Shown here: in pieces, positions 13,362 to 21,408 of the stretch | Layout of the letters: every line of letters begins with the position of its first letter | Numbering within the stretch: the first letter of the stretch is position 1 | Origin: Opitutia bacterium | Lineage (GTDB): Bacteria > Verrucomicrobiota > Verrucomicrobiae > Opitutales > Opitutaceae | Reading direction: 5' to 3' | Assembly: GCA_947442255.1 (NCBI GenBank) | Contig: CANEVO010000056.1 | Coordinates: 1 to 26,170 of the forward strand | Length of the DNA: 26,170 bases | The notes under the pieces: model-generated | Databases searched by the model: none | Told to the model about the DNA's origin: nothing | Seen by the model: the letters and a program-made list of their open reading frames with translations, nothing else | Translations under genes and position numbers: made by a program

Positions 13362-14052
13362 GTGCCCGCAGTGTGCGCACCGGGTGTCCCTTTGGGTCGA
13401 CGAGGGGCCGAAGCAGGACGATATGCGAGTCGGCGGCGGGAGGTTGGGTAATGGCTTCCGGAGGTTCGAGTGAGACGGCGCTTTCGGTCAGATCCGCGAG
13501 GGTGCGCAACTGATTCCCGTCCCGCCGGCGCTCCACCACGAGCCAATCGCGGCGCGCCTTTCCCGGCATTTGCAAACGCCGGACGCACACCTCCAGCAGT
13601 CCGTCTGGCTGCTCGGCGAAGAAGCGCAGATTCGGTGTTTCGGCGACCAGCGCAACGAAGTCGGCGGGCGAGAGGGGGGCGGGCACCGCGGGCGCCGTCC
13701 CGGGCACATCCTGCAAGTGCAGGCGCTGGATGCCACCCTCGGACACGATCCACAACGCGTTGACACCGGATGATCGCAGATAGGTTTCGATTTGTTTTCG
13801 GCCCGTTTCGGTGGCGGCTGGGGTGAGGAGGAGTTCCAGCGCATCGGATTGGGCGGCATCGGCGGCAAATTAGGGCAAAGCACGGGTGGTGGCCTCGATC
13901 CAGTGATTGAGCAGCTGGATGCGTGCGCGCCGGTCATTCGCGACCATTTGCTCGAGCTCCCGCCGTTCCAACGTCCGCACCGCCACCAGCGCGGCCAGAA
14001 ATCCGAGCAGCAATAAGCCCAGCAGGGTTGCGAGGCGAAGTTTGATGCTCAT
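13362..14052 (-). pseudogene. Truncated membrane sensor gene with internal stop
   Basis: The ATG at 14052 opens MSIKLRLATLLGLLLLGFLA, a signal-anchor helix, followed by a charged extracytoplasmic helix (RTLERRELEQMVANDRRARI). An in-frame TAA at 13870-13872 interrupts it after ATTRALP, but the same frame continues naturally with FAADAAQSDALELLL, then ALWIVSEGGIQRLHLQDV and RDWLVVERRRDGNQLRTLAD. This is the layout of the periplasmic sensor part of a histidine kinase or related two-pass receptor (CHASE4-like is a guess). No second membrane helix or kinase domain follows: near 13360 the frame runs into the out-of-frame PilX-like sequence and stops at 13312. One nonsense mutation and loss of the 3' part make it a pseudogene. 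Confidence 0.7.
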
Positions 14053-14224
14053 CGAATCACCGATTGCGGTAGTGCATGCGCCGCAGGGTGCCAAGCGAAA
14101 GACAGTTTTTAGCCGGACTACCCCATTTCCAGTCACGCATCGGCCGGATCGAGCCTCATGACAATACCCTTGACTCCCCCCGGTGCGTTTGAGTCCTTGG
14201 CCGGCTCCGAATCTCCGAACGACC

Positions 14225-14485
14225 ATGGCCAATACGAAATCTGCCATCAAAGCAGCCCGCAAATCCACCCGCCTCCAAGACCGTAATCAGGGGGTCAAGA
14301 CCCGCTTGAAGACGTTGCGCAAACGTCTGGAAACCCTCCTCGTGGCCAAGGATGTCGCCGGCAGCAAGACCGCCGCTTCCGCCTTTGTTTCGGCGATGGA
14401 CAAGGCCGTAAAGTCCGGCGTGGTTCACCGCAATGCCGCGGCGCGGGCGAAGTCGCACGCCGCGAAAGTTTTTGCGGCCAAGTAA
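14225..14485 (+). CDS. rpsT: 30S ribosomal protein S20
   Basis: Ribosomal protein bS20, 86 residues, highly basic, beginning MANTKSAIKAARKSTRLQDR with the typical S20 body (TLRKRLETLL, KTAASAFVSAMDKAVKSGVV, HRNAAARAKS). It binds 16S rRNA at the bottom of the small subunit during early assembly. I chose the ATG at 14225 over one 42 bases upstream because S20 proteins start MANxKSA. A TTGACT hexamer at 14170-14175 could be a -35 element, but I find no good -10 at the right distance. The gene stands alone between a pseudogene zone and the addB-like gene. Confidence 0.97.
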   Translation: MANTKSAIKAARKSTRLQDRNQGVKTRLKTLRKRLETLLVAKDVAGSKTAASAFVSAMDKAVKSGVVHRNAAARAKSHAAKVFAAK

Positions 14486-14707
14486 TTTTCGGGCTTGGGG
14501 TTCGTCTGCCCGCAGACCGGGTTCCCGCACAACTCTAGGATTGTTTCGCGGGGTGAAACAGCGGTGCCGCTGGTAGGTTCTGGTTTCTGCGCGGGTTGCC
14601 TTTTTTACCGCTCGGAGCCGGGACTACTCCACCCGTTCGGTGCGGAGCCGGGAAAAATTCCGGATAGGGTTTGAGTCGTATCCGGTCTGCCCGTGCAATC
14701 GGTGTCC

Positions 14708-17512
14708 ATGGATTCGCCGCCTGCGAACGTCCGCCGTCATTTTCTTGCCTGGGATCAGCCATTGCTGAACCAGGCGGCGGCGTTTTTGGCGGGCGAGTGG
14801 GATGGACGCGGTCCTCTCGATCTGTCGCGCCTGCTGGTGGTCGTGCCGACCCGCCAGTCGGGCCGCCGGTTGCGCGAGGCGCTGGCCGGTTTCGCCGCGG
14901 TCCACCGTCAAGCTGTCCTGCCTCCGCGGGTGCTGGCGCCCGAGGCGTTTGTTTCCCGGCTCATCGCCGGGGGGGTGGCGTCGCCGCTCGAATCGCAGCT
15001 CGCCTGGACCGAGGTGTTTCGCGGGCTCGAATTCGGGGAATTCCGCGACGTTTTCCCAGTTGATCCGCCCGAGCGCACATTTGCCTGGGCCGTGCGTCTG
15101 GCCCAGCAATTTGTCCGGCTGCAATCCACCCTCGCGGAAGCCGGGCTCACCCTTGCCGGGGTCGGAGCAAAAGCCGGCGAGAATTTTCCCGAGGTCCAGC
15201 GCTGGCGCCAGATGGCGGAGCTCGGGCGGCGGCAGGCCGAAAAGCTCGCGGTGCTGGGCCGGGCCGGCGGCCCGGCGGCCCGGCTGGCTGCCGGGGAAAA
15301 TCCGCCGCCCCCCGACGGCGTTGACCGTATCGTATTGCTGGCGACGCCCGACCCCCTCCCGCTGGCGCTGGCCGTCATGACGCAGTATGCCCGGGTGCTG
15401 CCGGTGCAAGTCGTGGTCTTCGCGCCGGAGCAGGAGGCCGCGGCTTTCGATGGTTGGGGGCGGCCCCTCGCGGCGGCGTGGGAGCAACGCGTGCTCGCCC
15501 TGCCGGATTTCGAGCCCCGCGTGCACCTCTGCGCCGATCCGGCGGCGCAGGCGGAACGCGCGGTGGCGGTGGCGCGCGGCTATGGCCAGTCCGACGGCGT
15601 GCTCGGCATCGGCGTCGCGGATCCCGAGGCGCTGCCGCTGCTCGAACGGGAACTCCGGCATGCCGGTCTGGCGGGGTTCAATCCCGAGGGCCGCGCGCGC
15701 CGCGGCGACGGGCTTTTTCAATTGCTCGCGGCGCTGGCCGGTTTGGTGCGCGAGGATTCGTTTGCGGCCGTCCAGACGCTGGCGCGCTGTCCCGACTTCT
15801 TGGCGTACCTCCGCGCGCGTCACGGCGAAGATTTTTCGGTGGCGCGTTTTCTGGCCGAGCTGGATGCCTTGCACGCCGCGCACCTGCCGGCGGATTTGGC
15901 GGCGGCGCGCCGCCACGCGCCGCACAGCCGGGCGCTGGGCGCGGTGGCCGAGTTGCGCGCGCTGCTGACGACCGGGACTTTTCCCCAGACGGCCGCGGCG
16001 GCGCTCGGCGCGATCTTCGCAGCCCGCCGTTTCGACCTGATGCGGCCGGCGGACGCGCACGCCGCCGAAGCGGCCGGGACTTGGGCGGAAGTGATGCGCG
16101 AGGTACGGTCGGTCGCGGGGAGATTTGACGACGTGGCGGAGGCGGAGTGGTGGGACGTCGCGCTCCAGCTTTACGGCGAAAGCAAACGCACCGACGAAAA
16201 GCCGGCCGGTGCCGTCGAGCTGCAGGGCTGGCTCGAACTTCTCTGGGAGGATGCCCCGCATCTGGTGGTCGCCGGACTGAATGACGACTGCGTGCCCGAG
16301 GCGGTGGCGGGCGATCCGTTTCTGCCCGAGTCATTGCGCGAACGGTTGGGCTTGAAGACCAACGGCGCGCGTTTTGCCCGCGATGCCTACCTCCTGCAGG
16401 CGCTCGCCGCCTGCCGCGCGACGGGGGGCCGGCTCGATCTCCTGCTCGGCAAAACCTCCGCGGCCGGCGATCCGTTGCGGCCGTCCCGGTTGTTGCTGCG
16501 CTGCGTCGACGCGGAGCTGCCGCGGCGCATCGCGTTTCTGTTTGGTGCGGTCGAATCGGCGCCGGCGACTCCGGCGTGGCACCGGGCGTGGCGACTCCGG
16601 CCGAGGCTCGCGGCGCCGCCCGCGCGCGTGGCGGTCACGGCGTTACGCGCCTGGCTCGACTGCCCGTTTCGCTTCTATCTTGAGCGGGTGTTGCGCATGG
16701 AAGCGGTGGATCCGACGAAGACCGAGCTCGACGCGCTCGACTTCGGCACGCTCTGCCACGCCGCGCTCGAGGCGATGGGCAATGAGCCGGTGCTGCGCGA
16801 TTGCACCGAGGCGAAGGTGCTGCGCGAATTTCTGCTCGCGGCGCTTGAGCGGGAGGCCGCGCGACGTTTCGGGGCGGAGCTCACGCTGCCGCTCATGGTG
16901 CAGCTCGAATCCGCCCGCCAGCGGTTGTCGCGGGCCGCCGACGTGCAGGCGCAGGCGCGCGCCGAGGGCTGGGTCGTCGCGGCGGTGGAGCGGAAGTTTA
17001 AACTTGAGGTGGGCGGTCTGATCGTGAGCGGCAAGATCGACCGCATCGACCGCCACGAGCGCACGGGGGCGGTCCGGGTACTCGATTACAAGACGTCCGA
17101 CCAGCCGGCGCAGCCGTGGGAGGCGCATCTGCGCACCGCGCGCCGCGACGAGACCGCTCGTGCTTTTGCGCGCTTCGCGTCCGGCGATGAACGCGAGCAG
17201 GTGTGGCGTGATTTGCAGTTGCCCCTCTATTTGCGGGCGATGGCGGGGGAGTTTTCCGGCGAAGCGGAGTGCGGCTATTTTAATCTGCCGAAGGCGGCGA
17301 CGGAAACCGGCATCGCGCGGTGGGACGGCTACACGCCCGAACTGGCCGCGGCTGCCTGGCGGTGCGCCGAGGGGGTGGCGGCGGCGATCCGGGCCGGTGA
17401 GTTCTGGCCGCCGAATGAAAATGTCCGCGCTGACCGCGATGCGTTCGCCACGCTGTTCCACCGCGGCGTGGCCGAGAGCGTGATTTTCCCCGGGGCGGAG
17501 GGGCCGCGATGA
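14708..17512 (+). CDS. addB: AddB-like PD-(D/E)XK nuclease
   Basis: A 934-residue AddB-type partner of the helicase-nuclease encoded next. The N-terminal region has a helicase-like fold start (LLVVVPTRQSGRRLREAL), with no usable Walker A GxxGxGKT, as in other AddB proteins with degenerate ATP sites. The C-terminal RecB-type nuclease is intact: LRAWLDCPFRFYLERVL, FGTLCHAALEAMG, GKIDRID at 775-781 with the metal-binding Asp, and DYKTS with D793 and K795. AddB of Bacillus carries a four-cysteine Fe-S cluster around this nuclease; here only the LDCPF cysteine is present and the C-terminal end (PPNENVRADRDAFATLF) lacks the CxxC pattern. The ATG at 14708 is preferred; a GTG at 14693 is also possible. 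Its stop overlaps the addA start (ATGA). Confidence 0.85.
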   Translation: MDSPPANVRRHFLAWDQPLLNQAAAFLAGEWDGRGPLDLSRLLVVVPTRQSGRRLREALAGFAAVHRQAVLPPRVLAPEAFVSRLIAGGVASPLESQLAWTEVFRGLEFGEFRDVFPVDPPERTFAWAVRLAQQFVRLQSTLAEAGLTLAGVGAKAGENFPEVQRWRQMAELGRRQAEKLAVLGRAGGPAARLAAGENPPPPDGVDRIVLLATPDPLPLALAVMTQYARVLPVQVVVFAPEQEAAAFDGWGRPLAAAWEQRVLALPDFEPRVHLCADPAAQAERAVAVARGYGQSDGVLGIGVADPEALPLLERELRHAGLAGFNPEGRARRGDGLFQLLAALAGLVREDSFAAVQTLARCPDFLAYLRARHGEDFSVARFLAELDALHAAHLPADLAAARRHAPHSRALGAVAELRALLTTGTFPQTAAAALGAIFAARRFDLMRPADAHAAEAAGTWAEVMREVRSVAGRFDDVAEAEWWDVALQLYGESKRTDEKPAGAVELQGWLELLWEDAPHLVVAGLNDDCVPEAVAGDPFLPESLRERLGLKTNGARFARDAYLLQALAACRATGGRLDLLLGKTSAAGDPLRPSRLLLRCVDAELPRRIAFLFGAVESAPATPAWHRAWRLRPRLAAPPARVAVTALRAWLDCPFRFYLERVLRMEAVDPTKTELDALDFGTLCHAALEAMGNEPVLRDCTEAKVLREFLLAALEREAARRFGAELTLPLMVQLESARQRLSRAADVQAQARAEGWVVAAVERKFKLEVGGLIVSGKIDRIDRHERTGAVRVLDYKTSDQPAQPWEAHLRTARRDETARAFARFASGDEREQVWRDLQLPLYLRAMAGEFSGEAECGYFNLPKAATETGIARWDGYTPELAAAAWRCAEGVAAAIRAGEFWPPNENVRADRDAFATLFHRGVAESVIFPGAEGPR

Positions 17513-20500
17513 CCGCGATCGGCCACGTGATGATCCTGGCCTCCGCGGGGTCCGGAAAAACCTACGCGCTGACGAACCGTTTCTTGCGGTTGCTCGCGCT
17601 CGGAGCAAAGCCCGAACGAATTGTGGCGCTGACGTTCACGCGCAAGGCGGCGGGTGAATTCTTCGAGGTGATCCTCCACAAGCTCGCGCGCGCGGCCGGG
17701 GATCCCGGGTTTGCGGCCGAATTGGCCCGCGACATCGAAGTGCCGGCGTTTGGTCCCGCGGATTTTCTCCGCATGCTGCGCGGCGTGGCCGATGCGATGC
17801 ACCGGTTGCGGCTGGGCACGTTCGACGGCTTCTTTGCGCGCGTCGCCCGCAATTTTCCGCTTGAGCTCGGGCTCGCGGGTGAATTCGAGATTTTGCAGGA
17901 GCACGCCGCCCGGAGGGAGCGTGGCCGGGTGTTGCGCCGGATGTTCGAGCGGGTGGGCGGACTCGCTGCTGCGCAACGGGAGTTCATCGAGGCGTTCAAG
18001 CGGGCGACGTTTGGCGGGGATGAAAAGCGCCTGGGGGCGCAGCTCGACCGTTTCATCGACGAGCATCAGGAGATCTTTCTCGAAGTGCCGGAGCGTGATC
18101 GCTGGGGTAATGCGGCCCGCATCTGGCCGGACGGTGGTGAATGGTTTGGCGCCGCGGCACGGCGCGAGCCGGCGGCGCAGGCGCTGCGGACCGCGCTGGC
18201 GACACTCGAGTTGAGCGAAAAGCAACGCGCGCGCTGGGCGGCGTTCTTCGCGGAGCTGGGGGATTGGGCGCCGGGGGCGCCGATGGGCGCCGCGCTGGAG
18301 TATATTTTCAAGAATGCGCTCAAGGCCTGGCCCGAGTTGGCGGAAATCATGGTCGAGCGGAAAAATCATGCGTTGCCGCCCGGGGCGCGCGCGGCGTTGC
18401 GCCTGCTGCTGCAGGCGCTCATCGGCCAGGAATTCGATCGGCGGCTGGAGGTCACACGGGGCATTTATGCCGTGCTCAGCGCTTACGAGGCGGTCTACCA
18501 CGATACGGTGCGACGCGCCGGCAAGCTCACGTTTGGCGATGTGCAGCGGCTGCTCGCGCCGGGCGAGGGTGGCGCGCGGTCGCTGTCGCGGGTCGCGGCG
18601 GAGGAGGGACGGCTCTTCATCGATTTCCGGCTCGATGCGGAAATCGACCATTGGCTGCTCGACGAATTTCAGGACACCAGTTTCGGCCAGTGGTCCGTGC
18701 TCAAGAATCTCATCGACGAGGCGGTGCAGGATCCGACCGGCGCGCGAAGCTTCTTTTACGTCGGCGACGTGAAGCAGTCGGTCTTTGCGTGGCGCGGCGG
18801 CGACCCGCGGCTGTTCCGCGAGATCTTCAACCACTACAATGACGGGGCGCCCGGGACGATCGCCGAGCAGCATCTGGTAAAATCGTACCGTTCGGCTCCG
18901 CCGGTGATCGCGCTGGTCAATGCCGTTTTCGGCGCCGCGCCGGCGATCGCGGAGTTGTTTCCCGGCGCCGCCTCGGCCGAGTGGAACCGCGAGTGGCGCG
19001 ACCATGAGTCTGCCAGGCCACAACTCGGCGGCCACGCGGCGTGGTTGTACGCGGACGATGAGTCCGACCGTTTTGCGACCGCGTTGCGGCTGCTGCATGA
19101 AATCGAGCCGCTCGAACGCGGTCTCACCTGCGCCCTGCTCGTGCAGAAAAACGACACCGCCGCCCGGCTGGCGGACTATCTCCGGCACGAGGGCGGATTG
19201 CCGGCGGTGGCGGAATCCGATCTCCACGTGTGCGTGGACCACCCGCTGGGTGCCGTGTTGCTCGCGCTGGTGAAGGCGGCGGCTCATCCGGGCGACACGC
19301 TGGCCCGCGAGCACGTCCTGATGACTCCGCTGGCCGCGCGGTTGGCGGAGGAGGGTCTGGCGGCGCCCGAGGTGCTGACGCAGCGGGTGCTCGGGCAGAT
19401 TCACGCGGAGGGTTTTGAGCGGACGATGGACACCTGGTGGCGCCGGCTCGAACCGCGGCTGGCGGTGGATGACGCGTTCACGCGCGAGCGGGCGCGGCAG
19501 TTCATGGCGGCTGCGGGGTTGTTCGACGCGACCGGCAGCCGCGATGTCGCCGAGTTCATCCAGTTCATGGAACGACACACGGTGCGCGAACCGGATGCGG
19601 TGGCGGTGGTGCGGGTGATGACGATCCACAAGGCGAAGGGCCTCGGCTTTGACGTCGTGATTCTGCCCGATCTCGAAGGCACGCGGCTCGACGGGCGGCG
19701 CGACGGTCTCGCGGTGCAGCACGCCGCCAACCGCTCGGTTGCGTGGGTGCTGGATCTGCCGGGGAAACTTTTTGCCGAACAGGACGCGGTGCTCGCGGCC
19801 CACCTGCGAGCCGCGGAGGCGGACGCGGGTTATGAAAACCTGTCGTTGCTCTATGTCGCGATGACCCGGGCGAAGCGTGCGATGTATCTCGTCACAAAGC
19901 CGTCGGGCAAGTCGACGTCGCGTAATTTCCCGAAACTGCTCGCCGAAACGCTGGGTGAAGCGGGCGAGAGCGTGGGCGTGGGAAAACTAGAGCTCGCCGG
20001 CGCGTGGGCCGTGGGGGACGCGGACTGGCATACGCGTGTGGCGCCACCGCCGGTCGCATTGCCGCGCACGATGGAGCTGCCGCGACTCGACCCGGCGGCG
20101 GGTAGTCGATCGCGGCGCCTGCCGGCACGGCGGCCGTCGGATGAGAAAGACGGCACGATTGCCGCTGCCCCGATTTTCGCGCTGGGGGACCGGGTGAGCA
20201 CTGAATTCGGAACGCAAGTGCATGCACTGCTGGCTGAGGTGGAATGGCTCGACGCAGGAGAGCTCGCGGTGCTGGGGCACGCATGGGCCGCCCGGAAGAT
20301 TGAAACGGGCGTGCGTGAGCAGGTGCTGGCGTGTTTGCGGGATCCCGGCCTCGCGGCGGTGTGGCAGCGGCCGGCTAGGGTTGCTCGGACGGAAGTCTGG
20401 CGCGAGCGAGCTTTCGAGGTGGTGCTGGACGGCATGTGGGTGACGGGGGTACTCGATCGCGTCGTTGTCGAGTGGGGCGCCGACGGCAGGGTAGAGCGTG

Positions 20501-20694
20501 CGACGGTCTACGACTTTAAAACCGGCCTGGTGGCGGATGAGCCGGCGGTCGAAGCGGCGGCGCGCCGTTACGCCCGGCAGCTCGAGCTCTATCGGCGAGT
20601 TGTCGTCTCACTCGCTGGCGTGAGTGATTCCATGGTTGGGAGCGAAGTTGTTTTCACTTGGGTGCGCCGCCGTATCGTCGTCGAGTCGCGGTAA
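17509..20694 (+). CDS. addA: AddA-like UvrD/RecB-family helicase-nuclease
   Basis: A 1061-residue superfamily 1 helicase with a C-terminal nuclease, resembling AddA/RecB, which processes double-strand breaks for RecA-dependent repair. Motif I is ASAGSGKT at 11-18, Ia is LTFTRKAAGEF, motif II is LLDEFQDTS with D385/E386, motif III is VGDVKQSVFAWRGGDPRLF, motif V region is VMTIHKAKGLGFDVVILPDL and motif VI is LLYVAMTRAKRAMYLV. The C-terminal nuclease shows GVLDRVVVEWG followed by YDFKTG, the D...DxK pattern. The 4-base ATGA overlap with the upstream addB-like gene indicates translational coupling and a complex. The 2.5-kb minus-strand frame over this gene is an antisense shadow. Chi recognition by this pair cannot be assessed. 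Confidence 0.92.
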   Translation: MTAIGHVMILASAGSGKTYALTNRFLRLLALGAKPERIVALTFTRKAAGEFFEVILHKLARAAGDPGFAAELARDIEVPAFGPADFLRMLRGVADAMHRLRLGTFDGFFARVARNFPLELGLAGEFEILQEHAARRERGRVLRRMFERVGGLAAAQREFIEAFKRATFGGDEKRLGAQLDRFIDEHQEIFLEVPERDRWGNAARIWPDGGEWFGAAARREPAAQALRTALATLELSEKQRARWAAFFAELGDWAPGAPMGAALEYIFKNALKAWPELAEIMVERKNHALPPGARAALRLLLQALIGQEFDRRLEVTRGIYAVLSAYEAVYHDTVRRAGKLTFGDVQRLLAPGEGGARSLSRVAAEEGRLFIDFRLDAEIDHWLLDEFQDTSFGQWSVLKNLIDEAVQDPTGARSFFYVGDVKQSVFAWRGGDPRLFREIFNHYNDGAPGTIAEQHLVKSYRSAPPVIALVNAVFGAAPAIAELFPGAASAEWNREWRDHESARPQLGGHAAWLYADDESDRFATALRLLHEIEPLERGLTCALLVQKNDTAARLADYLRHEGGLPAVAESDLHVCVDHPLGAVLLALVKAAAHPGDTLAREHVLMTPLAARLAEEGLAAPEVLTQRVLGQIHAEGFERTMDTWWRRLEPRLAVDDAFTRERARQFMAAAGLFDATGSRDVAEFIQFMERHTVREPDAVAVVRVMTIHKAKGLGFDVVILPDLEGTRLDGRRDGLAVQHAANRSVAWVLDLPGKLFAEQDAVLAAHLRAAEADAGYENLSLLYVAMTRAKRAMYLVTKPSGKSTSRNFPKLLAETLGEAGESVGVGKLELAGAWAVGDADWHTRVAPPPVALPRTMELPRLDPAAGSRSRRLPARRPSDEKDGTIAAAPIFALGDRVSTEFGTQVHALLAEVEWLDAGELAVLGHAWAARKIETGVREQVLACLRDPGLAAVWQRPARVARTEVWRERAFEVVLDGMWVTGVLDRVVVEWGADGRVERATVYDFKTGLVADEPAVEAAARRYARQLELYRRVVVSLAGVSDSMVGSEVVFTWVRRRIVVESR

Positions 20695-20755
20695 ATTCTA
20701 GCTTTACAGCGCGGCGGGGGCGTCGCACGGTGCCCGTTCGCTAACTCTCACCACC

Positions 20756-20857
20756 ATGGGCAACCTGAAAAAGAAACGTCGTTTGAAGATGAACAAGCAC
20801 AAGCGCCGCAAGCGCTTGAAGTCGAATCGCCACAAAAAGCGCACGTGGCAGAAGTGA
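20756..20857 (+). CDS. bS22/mS38-like mini ribosomal protein (AURKAIP1/COX24 domain)
   Basis: A 33-residue, extremely basic peptide starting [20 protein letters not shown] and ending [11 protein letters not shown]. About half of its residues are Lys or Arg. Length and pattern (K-K-R-R-x-K-M-x-K-x-K-x-R-K then R-x-x-x-R-K) match the bS22 protein found on mycobacterial ribosomes, which is related to the C-terminal AURKAIP1/COX24 motif of mitochondrial mS38. By analogy it would lie on the small subunit near the decoding region, in contact with 16S rRNA. Such genes are easily missed because of size. It is 61 bases downstream of addA and may have its own promoter. Confidence is high that it is a real gene and moderate on its exact ribosomal role in this phylum. 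Confidence 0.85.
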   Translation: MGNLKKKRRLKMNKHKRRKRLKSNRHKKRTWQK

Positions 20858-20995
20858 GCCTGCGCGCTCGCTTCTAGGTTGCTTCCAGTCAGCAATCGAA
20901 CCCGCCGTATCCCGAGGCCGGTTTTTACTTTTTAGGTCCACGTCTTATCTTCGCAAGTAGTTGATGATTAATTGTATGCATTATTCGATAGGTCG

Positions 20996-21220
20996 ATGAA
21001 CCGCCAGGCGGTGAGGCTTCTCAAGCCTGAAAAAACGCGCTTATCCGGTCGGGCCTGGGGCCGTTCCACTCCCCGATCGCTTCAGTCGTACTTCGTCGTC
21101 GCGCTGCTAGCCATGGCGTTCGCCGGCCGTGGATTTGCCCAAGCGGCGGCTCCGGCCGCCGATGCCGCCACCCCGGCCGCCGCGCCTGCCCGCACCGCCG
21201 CCGAGAAGGGGAACGGTGCG
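20996..21220 (+). pseudogene. 5' remnant of an ExbB/TolQ-like gene
   Basis: From the ATG at 20996 the frame encodes a basic N-terminal stretch, a hydrophobic signal-like segment (SYFVVALLAMAFAGRGFAQ) and an Ala/Pro linker (AAAPAADAATPAAAPARTAAEKGN). ExbB/MotA/TolQ proton-channel proteins of Verrucomicrobiota often start this way, with a cleaved leader and Ala/Pro linker before the first channel helix; that comparison is from memory. After about residue 75 the frame continues only as the reverse complement of the neighbouring CPBP-like fragment and stops at 21274, so no channel helices exist. An AT-rich stretch upstream (20930-20990, including TTGATG at 20961) could be its surviving promoter. 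A small secreted Ala/Pro-rich protein is the alternative. Confidence 0.5.
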
Positions 21221-21348
21221 GGCGTGGCGCCGGGCAGGCCGTTGGGATTCGGGCGACCCGACTTCGAGGCCTGACAGTCGTCGCGCCAAAGTTTTCCCAG
21301 ATAGATTCCGGCCGCGGTCAGGGCAAGGAGGAGCAACGGATGGTTCAT
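21215..21348 (-). pseudogene. 5' remnant of a CPBP-type intramembrane protease gene
   Basis: The minus-strand ATG at 21348 opens MNHPLLLLALTAAGIYLGKL, then WRDDCQASKSGRPNPNGLPGATPAP. A single N-terminal helix followed by a W-x-D-D linker and P-N-P-x-x-L-P-G-A-T/A-P resembles the beginning of Verrucomicrobiota CPBP (Abi/Rce1-like) intramembrane proteases; this is a recollection. The EExxxR catalytic region is absent. After about 45 residues the frame becomes the antisense of the ExbB-like linker (Ala-rich) and stops at 21082. It therefore appears to be a gene truncated at its 3' side, meeting the ExbB-like fragment head-on. Confidence 0.5.
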
Positions 21349-21408
21349 GCGGTTCGTTTCCAGTATTGATTGGCCATTTCCGATTTGGCACCTACCGTCC
21401 AGCCAACT

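Noticed and set aside
14170..14198. TTGACT as an rpsT promoter
   Set aside because: The -35-like hexamer is good, but the sequence 17 bases on (GTCCTT) does not resemble a -10 element, so it is mentioned only within the rpsT entry.
14504..14560. Small inverted repeats after rpsT (GTCTGC/GCAGAC and TGTTTC/GAAACA) as terminators
   Set aside because: Stems are only 5-6 pairs and neither is followed by a T-tract; could be chance.
14624..16261. 545-codon minus-strand ORF opposite the addB-like gene
   Set aside because: Antisense shadow of a gene with an intact nuclease motif; no recognisable domain.
17329..19803. 824-codon minus-strand ORF opposite addA
   Set aside because: Arg/His/Pro-rich shadow with no domain; the plus strand has all helicase motifs.
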